A stretch of DNA of 64,000 nt from Apiotrichum sp. Y4204. Lineage: Eukaryota > Basidiomycota > Tremellomycetes > Trichosporonales > Trichosporonaceae. The translations under genes and the position numbers were made by a program. The notes under the pieces are model-generated. The model did not search any database, had not been told where the DNA came from, and saw nothing but the letters and a program-made list of their open reading frames with translations. Positions 1 through 11,218 of the stretch are shown here, one piece after another (the first letter of the stretch is position 1; each line of letters begins with the position of its first letter). Location of the stretch: positions 124,001-188,000 of the forward strand of contig JAMYHL010000067.1 of NCBI GenBank assembly GCA_025531455.1. The letters are read 5' to 3'.

Positions 1-830
1 TGGTTGGATGATGGAATCGTCCGTCCCGATTGCGCTAACGGCAGGTGCTGGGCATCTGATGGGTAAGTACCTTGCCGCTCTACATCGATCCCATGCAACT
101 TACTCGAATTGAAGGTTGACCATTTGCGCTTCCTACCGTTGGTCATGACCTCATTTGGAACGGCTGGTGGACCATCCGCCTCGCCCTGCTCGACAGCACG
201 GCGCACACGATCTCGTTCCTTTCCACCCATGCCCATGACCCAGTACTGCACGCGCTGCTTGGGCTCGATGAACGCCGCATCCGAGTCAAAGTCGGGCGCA
301 TTGATGCCACCCTTCCGCTTCTTGTGCAAGTTGAGCGGTGATGGCGGGACGTGCGCAATCAGCGGCGACGATGCATTGTGCAGCAGTGATGTAAGGAGCT
401 GGTTATGCAGTTGCACTGGACATTAGTAAAACAACCCCTAGTTTAAACATCTCATTGGAATACTGGGATGTGTGATGAAAGCAAATGACGCACAATTCTT
501 GCCTTTGAGCCAGCCGCGGACCAACGCCTCAAGTTCGTGGCGGCCCACCTGTCCGAGAAGGTATCCATTAAGCGCCTTCCAGTACGGTAATCCAGCTTCA
601 CCGAGTGCATCGTGCAGCTGCTGCTTAATCTGATGCGTGTCAATACGATGAAACGGGAGTGGGGCTGGTATTGGGGCTGGGACTGGGGCTGCGTGGCCGC
701 TTAGTGTTGGCGGTGTAGGAGATGGCCGGGGCGCTGGGTGGTATGAGGCGGGAGTAAGAGCCGATGGGTTGGTGGAGGTGGATGCCTGCTGCGGTGGTGC
801 CGATGTAGGGATTGCGACATGGTTGGACAT
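1..830 (-). CDS. HFI1: SAGA coactivator subunit Hfi1/Ada1, 5' part (truncated by window edge)
   Basis: Minus-strand gene in three visible exons: 830-494, 415-104 and 47-<1. The two introns have GTGCGT and GTAAGT donors and CAG acceptors, and the frame is kept across both. Residues before the first junction contain a helix beginning RIDTHQIKQQLHDALGE and then YWKALNGYL; the next exon continues LHNQLLTSLLHN and the third starts RLPAV-like (TPAVSAIGTDDSIIQ). This order matches the SAGA-Tad1/Ada1 family, whose C-terminal histone fold would lie beyond the window. Family knowledge: Hfi1 is a structural core subunit of SAGA that pairs with Taf12. The N-terminal ~60 residues are low-complexity and rich in P, A and S. 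The start was set at the first ATG (830); an open frame continues upstream without an ATG. The identification is good; the start is moderately certain. Confidence 0.8.
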
Positions 831-1320
831 GTACTGAAGCGCAGGCGGGTAAAAGACAGCGGACTGCTTTTGAGTCACTTGGATGCTTGTTTTGAGAGTG
901 GATGGATGCCTGTGGATGGGAGTTGCAGGCTGTTGATGGTGATGGAAGACGACTGACAGACGTTATGGAGCCAAGAACGAACGACAAGTCGGACATTCAG
1001 ACTCAATCGTCTGCCACACGGGTTCCGGCGCGGCTGGGGGGAGGCTCGGACAAAGAAACCAAAAAGAACAACGGTCAGGGGGAGATGCAGAGATGCTAGA
1101 TAGCTAGAGATGAGCGGGCGCAGATCACGCGAAGACCACTCGGAAGCCATGCAAATCTCATGCATCCCTCCACTCGGATACCTAAGTCTCACAACTTTGA
1201 GCACTCGATGTACTTGACGAAATGTTTGGCCGTCCATCGTCATCAAGACGGTCAAGTTTGCAGCACACTCCATCAGCACCCTGCTTCGTGGCCTTCGACA
1301 CTCCGAACTGATATCTCAAC

Positions 1321-2459
1321 ATGGCTTCCGCAGAGGTCCAAGCCAGCCCCGCTGCCCCAGCCGGGGGTCCTTCAGCTGCCGCCGTCTTCCAGCGCCTCCA
1401 TCCTGACCAGTACCTCACCCGCTTCCTCGACAAGGGCTACCGCCCCGACGGACGGCAGATTGGCGACTGGCGCGACGTCAGCATCAATGTTGGTGGGTAG
1501 AGATAAAGGGACATTGTTGTTTATCTGCTAACTTCACACAGGCTCTATTGCGACAGCGGATGGCTCGGCGCTGGTGCGCATGGGCGACACGACGATGGTC
1601 TGTGGCGTCAAGGCTGAGGTTGCCGAGCCGACCGGATCGGCCCCGAACGAGGGTTTTGTCGGTGAGTACGCTGTGGAGAGGTTTGGACATGGCTGTTGGT
1701 TGCTTTGAAGAGCCGTTGGCCTATGCCTCAATCATCCCCGTACGGAGCAGCTGACCGCAGTCCCCAATATTGATCTCCCTGCGCTCTGCTCGCCCAAGTT
1801 CAAGCCTGGACCGCCGGTAGAGGAAGCTCAAGTGTTCTCACACTGGCTCAATGAGCTCATTGTCTGGTAAGCTGAAGGACCGTCCCCTAGAGCTTACGCA
1901 GCCAGTTCGCACACGCTCCCGCCCACTTCACTGGTCATCGCGCCCGGCAAGGCGGCATGGGCGATTTACATTGACGTGGTGTGCATAAACTACGACGGAA
2001 ACGCGTATGATGCCGCCGTCCTTGCTGTTATGGCTGCACTGAGGAATGGTGGGTTACTAAAACCTTGACATGCCCGTTTAACCCCAGCTCGTCTCCCCCG
2101 CGCAAGGTTCAACGAAGAGACACTACAGACAGTTTGTGACAACACGGAGACGTACCCGCTACCTCTGGGCCGTCTGCCCCTCTCATGCTCATTTGGCTTG
2201 CAATCGTGCGTTGCCGAATCGTCTCACCTCACTAACTTTCAGAACCCACTTGCTCCCCGACCCTACAGCCTTTGAGCAGCCGCTCCTGGGGACAACCATC
2301 TCTCTCGCATTTGACCAGGATGGTGCGGCGTGCTCGGTCCGGCAGGAGGGCCTGGGTGGGGCCGCGGGCAAGTCGAGCGCGTCCATTCTCGGTGAGGCAT
2401 GGTCGGCGGCCGAGACGCGTGTCCGCGAGCTGCGTGAAATCCTCGAGCAGTCGTGTTGA
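1321..2459 (+). CDS. RRP43: Exosome complex component Rrp43 (EXOSC8-like)
   Basis: Six exons: 1321-1492, 1542-1661, 1761-1866, 1906-2048, 2088-2205, 2243-2459, giving 291 aa. Three introns are only 37-39 nt. The product has the RNase PH-like fold signature: CRPDGR-like YRPDGRQIGDWR near residue 40, GSIATADGSALVRMG near 60, VPNIDLPALCSPKF near 100, then IYIDVVCINYDGN and a C-terminal SLAFDQDG stretch. These follow human EXOSC8/Rrp43 in order and spacing. Rrp43 is a non-catalytic ring subunit of the 9-subunit exosome core that pairs with an Rrp46/Rrp45-type partner and acts in 3' processing and decay of RNA in nucleus and cytoplasm. The length is normal for the family. The start ATG follows an A-rich context (caacATGG) and lies directly before the conserved N-terminal helix. 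Confidence 0.93.
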
Positions 2460-2880
2460 CCGTGCATCACCCGTTGACCCTGGCGTTGACGATACTCGTA
2501 CCATGTATATAGACTCCTGCCCAGCAGCGCATGTAACCAGTACAGGATGCAGGGATGTACCCATAAGCGGACATGGTCTTCGTGTGCAGGTTGAACGGGC
2601 GCTCTCCGAGGTTCATGCAAGCTGGTACCCGATCCGCATTCTCCGCTCACTGTACGGATTCCCCGCGCACGTACGGTTATCCACATGAAACCACACAGGG
2701 TTGTCGTTCGATCTTCTGGCGGAGATAAGCGCGACCTCCGCAAACTCTAAATGATTTCGCCGGGGATCGTTCGATGGACGCGTGCCAGATTTGGGGTGGT
2801 GTGTGGCTTTTAAAGCGACAACAGTGTATGGCGCTTGCTTCTCTTTCTTGTTCCCCACACTGCCGACACAACACCTCACC
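2460..2880. other. Intergenic region RRP43-ERG2
   Basis: About 420 bases containing the 3' UTR of RRP43 and the promoter of ERG2. No ORF with coding character is seen. A TTTAAAG element lies about 70 bases before the ERG2 ATG and could be a TATA-like box; this is a guess from position only. Confidence 0.4.
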
Positions 2881-3695
2881 ATGGCCAAGATTCAGCAGCA
2901 GCAGGAGCGCGGTGTATCGCGCTGGGCATATGTCATTGCCGTCATCGGCGCGCTCTGGGCGCTGTGCTCGTGGGCCGACAGTATCAAGGTGAGAGCAGAC
3001 TGTGGCTGTCATAAACCTGGGCAAATACTTACACACAGGAACGCTTCTACATCATGACCCCCGAGGGGCTCGCGCAAGCGCACGCGGAGACGATGGCTGC
3101 CGGCCGTGAGGCGGGCCAGGAGAAGAACGCGACGTTCCTCGTCAGCGACCTGCTCGGCCGCATCGATAAGCTCTACCCCAACGCCGGCATCCTCACCGAT
3201 TTTACCGACAAGAGCGAGTGGGTCTTCAACAACGCCGGCGGCGCCATGGGCTCGATGTACATTATCCACGCGTCCATCACTGAGTGAGTCTACCCATTTT
3301 TTCTTCCCTCTTTGTTGGCATTCCTCTGACCCATTCCCAGGTACCTTATCATCTTTGGCACTGCGGTCGGCACCGAGGGCCACACGGGCGTGCACACTGC
3401 CGACGACTACTTCCACATCCTGACGGGCACGCAGCGCGCGTACCGGGCCGGCGACCTCGTTCCCGAGGTGTACCCCCCGGGGGCGGTGCACCACCTTCCC
3501 CGCGGCCACGTCAAGCAGTACGCTGCGGAGCGGGAGACATGGGCGCTCGAGTATGCGCAGGGCTGGATCCCGCCGATGCTGCCGTTCGGATTCGCCGACA
3601 TGATGTTCTCGACGCTCGACGTGGGCACCATGTACCACACTGTGCGCATCACCGCGCGCGAGATGATCAAGAACCTTCTCCGCGGCAAGATCTAG
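2881..3695 (+). CDS. ERG2: C-8 sterol isomerase Erg2 (sigma-1 receptor family)
   Basis: Three exons, 2881-2988, 3039-3283, 3341-3695, give 235 aa, near the ~220 aa of other fungal Erg2 proteins. Residues ~14-32 form one hydrophobic membrane segment ([17 protein letters not shown]). The soluble domain follows with LDHLYPNAG-like [40 protein letters not shown] and [20 protein letters not shown], hallmark blocks of the ERG2/sigma-1 family, and ends with the [10 protein letters not shown]...[10 protein letters not shown] block. Family knowledge: it moves the double bond of fecosterol from C8 to C7 in ergosterol synthesis, in the ER membrane, and is the target of morpholine fungicides. The acidic residues of the active site (for example in HTGVHTADD and around GWIPP) are present. 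The start is the ATG directly before the membrane anchor. Confidence 0.95.
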
Positions 3696-4410
3696 TGATG
3701 TAGCTAGAGTTGGAGCCTGGAGGCAGGGCTGTATCGCTACATGGGATAGATAGCATAGATGCAGGACATTGAATTGCGGGCAGTCGCATTGGAAGATACG
3801 GTGTGGGGGATGAAAACGTTGTTGTCCAGTGGTAGATGCGGGGATGAAGATTTGTGACAGGTCACACACTGAACTCGTACGAGCAAGTGTGGGAATGAGA
3901 CGACATGGTACTGCCTCCATCCGAAAGCTAGACAGACTTGCCTTGCAGGTGAGACAAGGTCCGAGTTCCTGCAAGCTTGCAATCAGACATCAAAGTGGAC
4001 GTGGTGCATGACACTGAAAGTGATTGTCGCTCTCATGTCCTTGTGGATTGATAATCTACGCTGGTCGCCTATACGCTGGTCGCCCTTACGTCCCCACGGA
4101 ATTGACCAGTCCATGCAGTGACCCATGCATGATGCACCCCAGAACCGATCAACAAGCAATCGACTGATTGCGGCTGAATCGACTGATCGCGGCTGAGGGG
4201 GTCACGTATCCTCCACCGCAGGCTGACGTCCATTGAGAGTAGCTGCGAACGTGAACCAGGACTACGAACCAGGACTACTCATGTCAGCGTGCTCAGCAAT
4301 TGCGTCAGTACATGGACTGCGGTCAGTCAACGCCTCGCCAATCTGCTCGCGCTCGGTTATACTGCTCGACCTGTGCTTCTGTACTACGACACATAAATAC
4401 GTTGGCTACA
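3696..4410. other. Intergenic region between convergent ERG2 and ACBP genes
   Basis: Two short imperfect direct duplications are visible: CGCTGGTCGCC at about 4059 and again at about 4074, and a CGACTGATYGCGGCTGA motif at about 4160 and 4179. No ORF with coding character. Confidence 0.4.
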
Positions 4411-4977
4411 TTAGTTGCCGGCAGCTGCAATGTCAGTACCTTGTAGCTTCTAAAGGCCCAGAGAGCAACACGTACCCTCGAGCTCGGCAAGGCGCTCCTT
4501 GTCACCGGCGGCCTCAAGCATCTGTTCCTGTCAGCACGACCCGCAGCATCCACCACATCCAAAATCGTACTCACACCCTTGAGGAGCGCGACGTACTTGG
4601 CCTTGGCGTCGTCCTGGCTCATGCCCTCGAGCTTCTTCCACGCGTTGTACTTGTACTTGGCGGTGAAGTTGAAGGCGCCTGGATGTTAGTATAGGTACCG
4701 TACATGTGGGTGAGGACGTACCGGGAGCGGGGCCGGTGTTGTCGCCCTCGGTGGCCTGCTTGAAGTGGGCGTAGAACTGGGTGTCAGCAATGGCGCGGAG
4801 AGCACTGGTTCGCAACGTGGAATGCGAGTCAAGGCGTCGTGGAATGGACGCCAATCGGCGCCCAAAGTCGCAACTCACGTCGAGCTGCTGGTCCTGGGAA
4901 GGCTTGACGTCTCCATCAGGGGGAAGCGAGCGGACCATGGCGACGGCCTTGTCGAACTGGGCGTTGAGGTTGACCAT
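4411..4977 (-). CDS. ACB1: Acyl-CoA-binding protein
   Basis: Five small exons on the minus strand, 4977-4879, 4776-4722, 4678-4575, 4521-4476, 4424-4411, join to a 105-aa protein. The last coding exon holds only four codons plus one base. The sequence is a standard ACBP four-helix domain: FDKAVAMVRSLP, then DQQLDFYAHFKQATEGDN (the YxxFKQAT motif near residues 34-45), FNFTAKYKYNAWKKLEGMSQDDAKAKYVALLKGM (the KW/KYxAW block). It lacks the first ~5 residues of some homologues and carries an extra C-terminal ERLAELEAAGN tail. Family knowledge: it binds long-chain acyl-CoA in the cytosol, buffering and delivering it for lipid synthesis. There is no targeting signal. All intron phases agree and the stop is TAA. 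Confidence 0.95.
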
Positions 4978-6562
4978 TGTGAGACTGTTGTGGAGAAAGT
5001 AGGGTGGGAGACTGGGAGAGTGGTAGAGTGTAAAGGACGACGACGTTATCTTATACGCCACGCGCCAAGCTGCAGCCGGATCCGCGTCAGCGCGCCAGCG
5101 AACAACTGGGTAGCTGGAGTGCGCCCGAACCCCAGCCACTAGCCCACGGCCTGCCCGGGTGTAGCCATCCGCATATTCGCGGCAAGTCGACCCCGTGCGA
5201 CTTCTGAGACGCATTCCCAGCCAGCAGCCGGGCAGCCAGCTCGCTCCAGGCCTCCAGGCTCGCTCTGTCTCGCACCACAAATCCGGCTAATACCACCACC
5301 TCCCCGAGAGCAATCCACGCTCCATCTCGTCTGCCTGCACGTCCAGTCGGACAATTCCCTCTCCCCCAACTGCCAACGCGCAATGCATGCAATCCACGAC
5401 TGCACCCCCCAGACAGAGCACGGCGCCACCACAGAACTCCTTTGTAGTATATGCATATATGTCGTCGTGCTGAGGGCGGCTGCATTGTCGTCCTAACTAT
5501 GAATCAAGTCGTCGTCGTGGCCCCGCACTCCCCAAACAAACAAACCAGATTCATTTGGAGCTTTTGCCCCTCGCCCTTCGAATCAGCGTCACAGCTTTTG
5601 TGCGCCTATACTTTTTGACAGTGAACAGATAGGCATGATGTGCCACTAAAAATCTATTTTTCCCCCCACAGGCCTAGTCATTTTACGCGTATTTTGAAAT
5701 TTGATCACGTGAGCTTGGGCAATTCTCCCAGCCAGGGCGTTTGCGTCATCGGTCTTGTATTGTGTGGGATCTGTGACCAGAGTCGGGATTGTGTACATTG
5801 TGTGAGCAATCTTGATTCATCTTGATTCTCCCATTATACCGGATACCCATAGTATCATGGAGTGGTCGGCCGTCTCCACCATTGCCGCCCTTAGACAAGG
5901 AAGGCACACGATCCACTCGACCCACTCCACTCCACTCCTCCCCCCCCTGATCTCCACTCTTGCACTCTTCTGGCTCTGCGGGTGTGAGGTCATGTGAACA
6001 TGTGAACCTTCTACGACGTAGCTATCGCCCCGCAGCGCCGCAGCTCGCCGCACTGTAGCTCCCAGTTGGCCCCTCGGCCCCTCCGGCCTCTCGGACGGTT
6101 ACATCAATGGCTGACACGGCGGAGGAGTTGGCCGCAGAGGGCTGAGGCACTCAGGTTTTCTCACATAGAGTTCGTCACTGGTGCGACTGGGGTGAACGGT
6201 GATGCTCCGCCCCCTGCACTGTTCTTTCTGGCGTGCCCCACCTTACGCTGTTCGGTAGCCCATCCATTGCACTGTCCTGTGTGTACTACCGGTCTCTGAC
6301 CTCCGGTGGGAATGATGCCGATGACGATATGATGAATGAGCTGGAACCGGAGCAAGGCGAGTGATCGTGTTGAACCAGAGGGCAAGATGCGGCCAGACCG
6401 CGAAGCGGCACATGATCACACCCAGATCTACGCCTGCAAACACCCCCGCCGCGCCATTTATAAAGCGGGTCCCACGCATCCCACTCTGTCCTCATCGTGT
6501 CTTTTCGTCTTGTCCGTGTCGCACTTCTCTACACTCCAACTCACCACTCAAACTTGCCCACA
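4978..6562. other. Intergenic region, ACBP to B12D-like gene (divergent promoters)
   Basis: About 1.6 kb holding the two divergent promoters. All six frames contain only short ORFs with no recognisable domain. A C/T-rich stretch around 5930-5965 lies within it. Nothing else can be supported. Confidence 0.4.
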
Positions 6563-7235
6563 ATGTTCACTCGCGCCGCCCGTGTCGCCGCCACTACCGC
6601 CCGCTCATCGGCCACCTCCAGCCAGGCTGCCGCCGGTCGCCGCTGGACTTCGATCGAGACCCGCGGTGGCAAGCCCAAACTCGTGCGTCCCTCCGATGTG
6701 TATCCGTGCTGACAATCCAGATCTTCCGCTTTGGCCTCAAGGGTACGTCGTTCGCTATATCACTACGAAGCACGTTGCACACGTAGCTGACGCTGTTGTG
6801 CCATGTCCCTCGTTACTCACCTATCCCTGTGTTTGAACGCCACACGCCACCCCCGCTCGCCCTTTGCTGCCGCCACGTCAAATGACACTCCCGCCCCCTT
6901 CCCACCTTGCACGTCTCACCACGTAGATATCCCCTACGAGCTCTACCCGCTTGGCTTCGTCGTCTCGACCGCGGTTGTCGGAGGTATCTTCGGTACGTAC
7001 CCGTCTTAGGTGACATTGAGCTATGCTAATTCCAGCTTCGATCCGGCACTGTGAGTCATAGTGGTCGCGGTCCTCGACGACGAGAAACGCTGCTGCACAC
7101 CAGTATGTTGCTATGCTAACCCACCCCTAGTCATGACCGACGGGACTGTGAGTGATCCTCTGCCAAGCTGCGATACGATACCCCACGCTGTGTACTGATG
7201 ACCAGCTCCGCCTCAAGCGCTCGGGCTCGGAGTGA
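6563..7235 (+). CDS. Small B12D/NDUFA4 (MLRQ)-family mitochondrial membrane protein
   Basis: Six exons, 6563-6682, 6721-6742, 6927-6992, 7036-7050, 7131-7147, 7206-7235, join in phase to 89 aa; three internal exons are 22, 15 and 17 nt. The first ~28 residues are R/A/S-rich without acidic residues (MFTRAARVAATTARSS...), a typical mitochondrial targeting peptide. The core reads YELYPLGFVVSTAVVGGIF (one membrane helix) followed by SIRHFMTDGTLRLKR. The pattern E-YPL, helix, R, D, LRL-R is that of the B12D family, which includes NDUFA4, an accessory subunit of respiratory complexes. The family call rests on this short pattern only; another single-pass inner-membrane subunit remains possible. Confidence 0.6.
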
Positions 7236-8646
7236 ACGCCTTAATTTATCGCGTGCTCGGAATTCTTGGTTTCATGTCCAGCAGTAAACCCATGTCGGAG
7301 CGATATCGTGTGAATAGTGAACAGCAGATGTGCAGGCGAAGCGAAGAAGAGAGGCAGAAGGAAAGAAGTGAAGAAGTGAAGATGCAATAAGCCCTTGGAT
7401 CAAAAGAAACGCTGCAAGGAAATGATCAACGGCTTGGAACATTGCATGACAAGGGGCCTAGGCAGGCCGAGATTATGGGATATGCTGTCATTGTGATGGG
7501 TGTTGACGAATGAGCTGCTGGCGATTGTGGGCTGTCCCTCGATGACAGCCGGTGAGTGGCAGCCAGTGAGCATCGAGGGATCCGGTTTGTTTGAGTAGTT
7601 GGCTAGTGCTTGCATGAGGGGTGGGCTGGGCTGGACGTTGGTACGTAGGTACGGCTATACGGCTGCGCGGCTGCGCCTCTTCTTGCTGCACGTGCAGCTT
7701 GTCCAAACCAATGTGGCGGAGATCTCATAAAGTCCGTGCTCGATTACCCCTTACCTTCTCGGGGTGTGGCGTTTCGACTGTTCGGTCATGTTCAACACAT
7801 GGTCCACTTTCGTGGTTCAAGCACGTTTGTGACCACACTACACGTTCATTCGCGGACCTTGCTTTAACTGGAACTTGACACTACCAGCGCTTACGGGCTT
7901 CGTCGCAACTCTTTATAGAGCACAGCACCCGCGGCGCCACCCATTGCCTGGTACATACGGTAGCGTGTCGGCGGGCATTTAGGTCCTCGCCCCTTGCGAC
8001 GCGAGCGAGGTACGACAACCCCGAACTTCAAGCTTCAGGTGTAGGCCCACTCATGAACAACAACAGGCTATACTGAGCTCTGGAGCTCTGGACAACGATG
8101 GTCGCGCGAGGTCTCTTGTCGTGATCCTTAAGCTTACAGGAAAACTGTTTTCGGGCAGGATGCAGAAGGCCGGCAACAGGGATAATTGTCGCATCAAAAC
8201 AAAGTGCCATAGTGCCCGAGTCCTCGCGTTTGCCGGACCCTTCCTGCCGGCCTCGAGCCGCGGAGGTTGATTACGCTTACTTTGCACAGGTTCGCGATAT
8301 GCGATCCGCGAGCGCCTCGTGCGACTTGGATCAAAGGTGCGAAGCCGCTTTCCGGCCAAGCCAAGAGTTCCGGGTGTCGCCTATCGCCACACAGCACGGG
8401 CACCGGCATCCCTGCGTCGCTGAACCCCTTCATGCCGCGCTGTGACCTATGTTACCAGTCCAGGCTTCCACAGCCGTGAAGAGCCGCGTAGCTTCTTGCG
8501 TCTATAACTAGTCTTTCATCGCATGAACCGTTCCCATGTTCCGACGCTTTACTCATCATCCGCCACTTCCTCTTGACACCTGACCTACACATTATCTGCA
8601 CTCTCGCCGCCTCTGAGCTTTCTATTAACCCCATACAGCCAACCCG
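7236..8646. other. Intergenic region
   Basis: About 1.4 kb between the B12D-like gene and the next plus-strand gene. Only short shadow ORFs; no domain, tRNA or repeat recognised. Confidence 0.4.
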
Positions 8647-11027
8647 ATGGCCTTCTTCTCGGGCGACACAGCCCTCGAGGCAAGTATGCAGCATGTATTC
8701 TGGACGCGCTGACCCCAGGTTGGAACGGTATGACAGTGCACACAGATGGAACTGACGGCAGGCCCTCGCGCGTGCAGATCTCAACGACCCGCAGTCGTTC
8801 ATAGAATGTGTGAATATCGTCAAGACGTACACTAAGGCCAAGATGGTCAAGTACAAGAGCCTGGCGCCCGCTCTGCCTGGTGGAAAAGTAAGTTGATGGA
8901 GTGGATGGCGGGCTCTGGGCGATGCTTGATGCCCGAGGACCTGCGAGGTCTCTTTTTTCGTGTCGCGTGCCGTGTGCGATGCGATCTCATGTTCCGAGTA
9001 CGAGCGGACGACATTGAATCCCGCACCCTCTCGGCTTGCATCCAGAACCCTCCGCCCAGGGTCGTTGTATCGCTGTGGCGGCCGCGGTGCGGCAGGTCTT
9101 GGCGTTCGACGGATACAGACACGAGACACGTTCATGACAACCATGCCAGTCACAGACCAAAAACAGACACGGGCTGACAGTTCCAGCTCGAGGCGCTAGA
9201 AAAGAAGGTGCGTGCACGCCGACCCCGATACCGGTGGCGTCCATGGCTGACGCTCATCGCCCTACTTATCGTGCTCTTTCCTGAACGTACCCTACTCACC
9301 TTGCGGAATGTTATTGTCCGGCCGACATGTCCAAATTGCTTTCGCAACCCCTCCACATATATCCCATTATCCCAACCGCCTGGCCACCAACCTCGTGGGA
9401 TCCTCCACTCCCTCCCGCGCCATCCGCGGCCTTCTGCAAACAGTATGCGCATCTCGGATTCCAGGACATCTTCTACGTGACGCGGCTGGAGCTCAAGCTC
9501 CCCGCCTCGTCCGTGCCGCTCCCACGGCCAACGCCACCCGTGCTTCGTCGCCTCGAGGCAGCCGGCTACCCTCTCCCAACCACGTTCTTCGGCGGCCCAT
9601 CATCGTCCAGTCCTGACAGCTACGATCCGCCTTCGCCTACCATCGCGCGCTCGATCAGCGGGAGATCGCGCAAGAGCTCGTGGATATCAGAGGACGAGTT
9701 CCGTGCGGGTATGCCGCTCACGCGCGAGACGTACGGCTTTGCCAACCGCGTGCGCAAAGCCGAGAAGGAGGTGGAAGGTATCCTCGCGGCTGCGGCAGCA
9801 GCGAACGCTAACTACGCCGCAATGTCACCACCGAGCTCGACGCAGCTGTCTCCAGCCCGACCATCATCCATCCCGCCAGTCCCGCCTCTTCCGCCGCTGC
9901 CACCGCCACCGAAGCGCGCCCCTGCCAACCCGATATATCTCGACCGAGGATTCAGCAATGACCTCAAGCCGCCTCCGCCATGCGGCTGCCTCGACCACCC
10001 CAATTCGCCGAGTCCGAGTCACAAGTCCGCCCTCTCTTTTGATTCCAAGTACTCGTACGTCTCAAAGTTATCCGGAGACACCAAGGAGGCAATACGGCCC
10101 GACAGCCCGACAATACCTGTCAGCCCGGGGATTTCCCTCAAGAGCATCAGTGAAGAGCCATCGGGAGCGAGCAATCGCGACACGGTGGACATCCGCGCGC
10201 TGTTCGACGCGCTTCCGCCCGAAGCAAAGGCAATGGCGGTGGAGCGTCTCGAGGCGAAGCGGCGGGCCGAGGAACAGGAGCGGGCAACCCTGGCGGCGGA
10301 GAAGGAAGCGCGGGAGCGCGCGCGCGTCGCATCGTGGGAACGTGCCAAGGCCAGGGAACGACTACACAAGGCACAGCGGCACTCGCGCCTCGAGCTCGAG
10401 TCGCACGTCGAGGCGCTGGAGAGGCAGAAGGCTCAGCTTCTTGCGACGCAGCATCTCACGGCCGAGCCAGAGGGGCTTCCGGGTCTCCAAGGGCTTGTGG
10501 ATGCGCTCCCGACGCCGCCACCGCGTGTGGACGAAGATGCACGGCGCATGATCGAGGCCCGTATCGCGGCATTGCAATCGGCACTGAACGCTATGGGGGT
10601 GGAACCTGGCTCACCGCCGCTCCCGGCGACACCGATGTCGGCCGCTTCTACCTCCCGCTCGCCCCTCACCCCGCCGATGCGGTTCAGCAACTCGACGATA
10701 TCCACCAACATCACAAGCTCCCCCCTCCCGTCCCCGATCATCACCCCACACAGCCCCTTTGCGGCGCGGTATTCAAAACCGGCACAACCTCTGCACGGGT
10801 TCGACCTAGACGAGCACATCGACGCGCTCTGTCGTGCGGCAGAGGCGGCGGAGCACACCCAACGCGAGGAATCCCGCGCCGCTCAGCAGTCCCGCCCCGT
10901 CGTACCCCTCACTCCTGCCGGGATTGCGGCGCAGCTCGGGGAGAACCGACGAAGTCCGCCGCCGAGCTACACGCTCGTTGAGGCCGGGCGGTCGTTCTCG
11001 GTAGAAACGCAGACACACCGGCGGTGA
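8647..11027 (+). CDS. Conserved-looking hypothetical protein with P/S-rich region and coiled coil
   Basis: Best model: exons 8647-8679, 8762-8887, 9181-9207, 9444-11027 (589 aa). The first intron is GC-AG (donor GCAAGT, CAG acceptor) and the third exon is only 27 nt. The N-terminal ~80 residues are helical and not low-complexity (ARADLNDPQSFIECVNIVKTYTKAKMVKY). A long disordered stretch rich in P and S follows (poly-P near residues 195-210), then a charged coiled coil at about 310-395 (ERLEAKRRAEEQERATL), then another disordered tail. The N-terminal helices could be an adaptor or MIT-like bundle, but I do not recognise the family. The first three exons are less certain than the large last exon, which is a 528-codon open frame. 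An alternative acceptor at 9465 would remove seven residues; an ATG at 9327 could be used if the upstream exons are wrong. Confidence 0.6.
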
Positions 11028-11037
11028 AGGAAAGACA

Positions 11038-11070
11038 GTAGTGAGAAAAAAAAAATAAAAAAAAAAAATG
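11038..11070. other. A-rich 3' flank
   Basis: Two A-runs separated by one T follow the stop of the plus-strand gene, in the 190-base space between two convergent genes. It is probably part of the 3' UTR or polyadenylation region. Confidence 0.4.
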
Positions 11071-11218
11071 ATATCGTTTGTTACGACTGTGTATATAGTG
11101 ATAGGTTGATATGTGTACCATAGTCCCGGGTTTCTTAGCGTAATGACAAGACAAACTCCAAAGTCCATCTCTCGATCACAACGAAGTTGTTAACATGGCC
11201 TATTCAGATACAATCAAT

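Noticed and set aside
8452..9153. 233-codon minus-strand frame
   Set aside because: Overlaps exons and introns of the plus-strand hypothetical gene and has no recognisable content.
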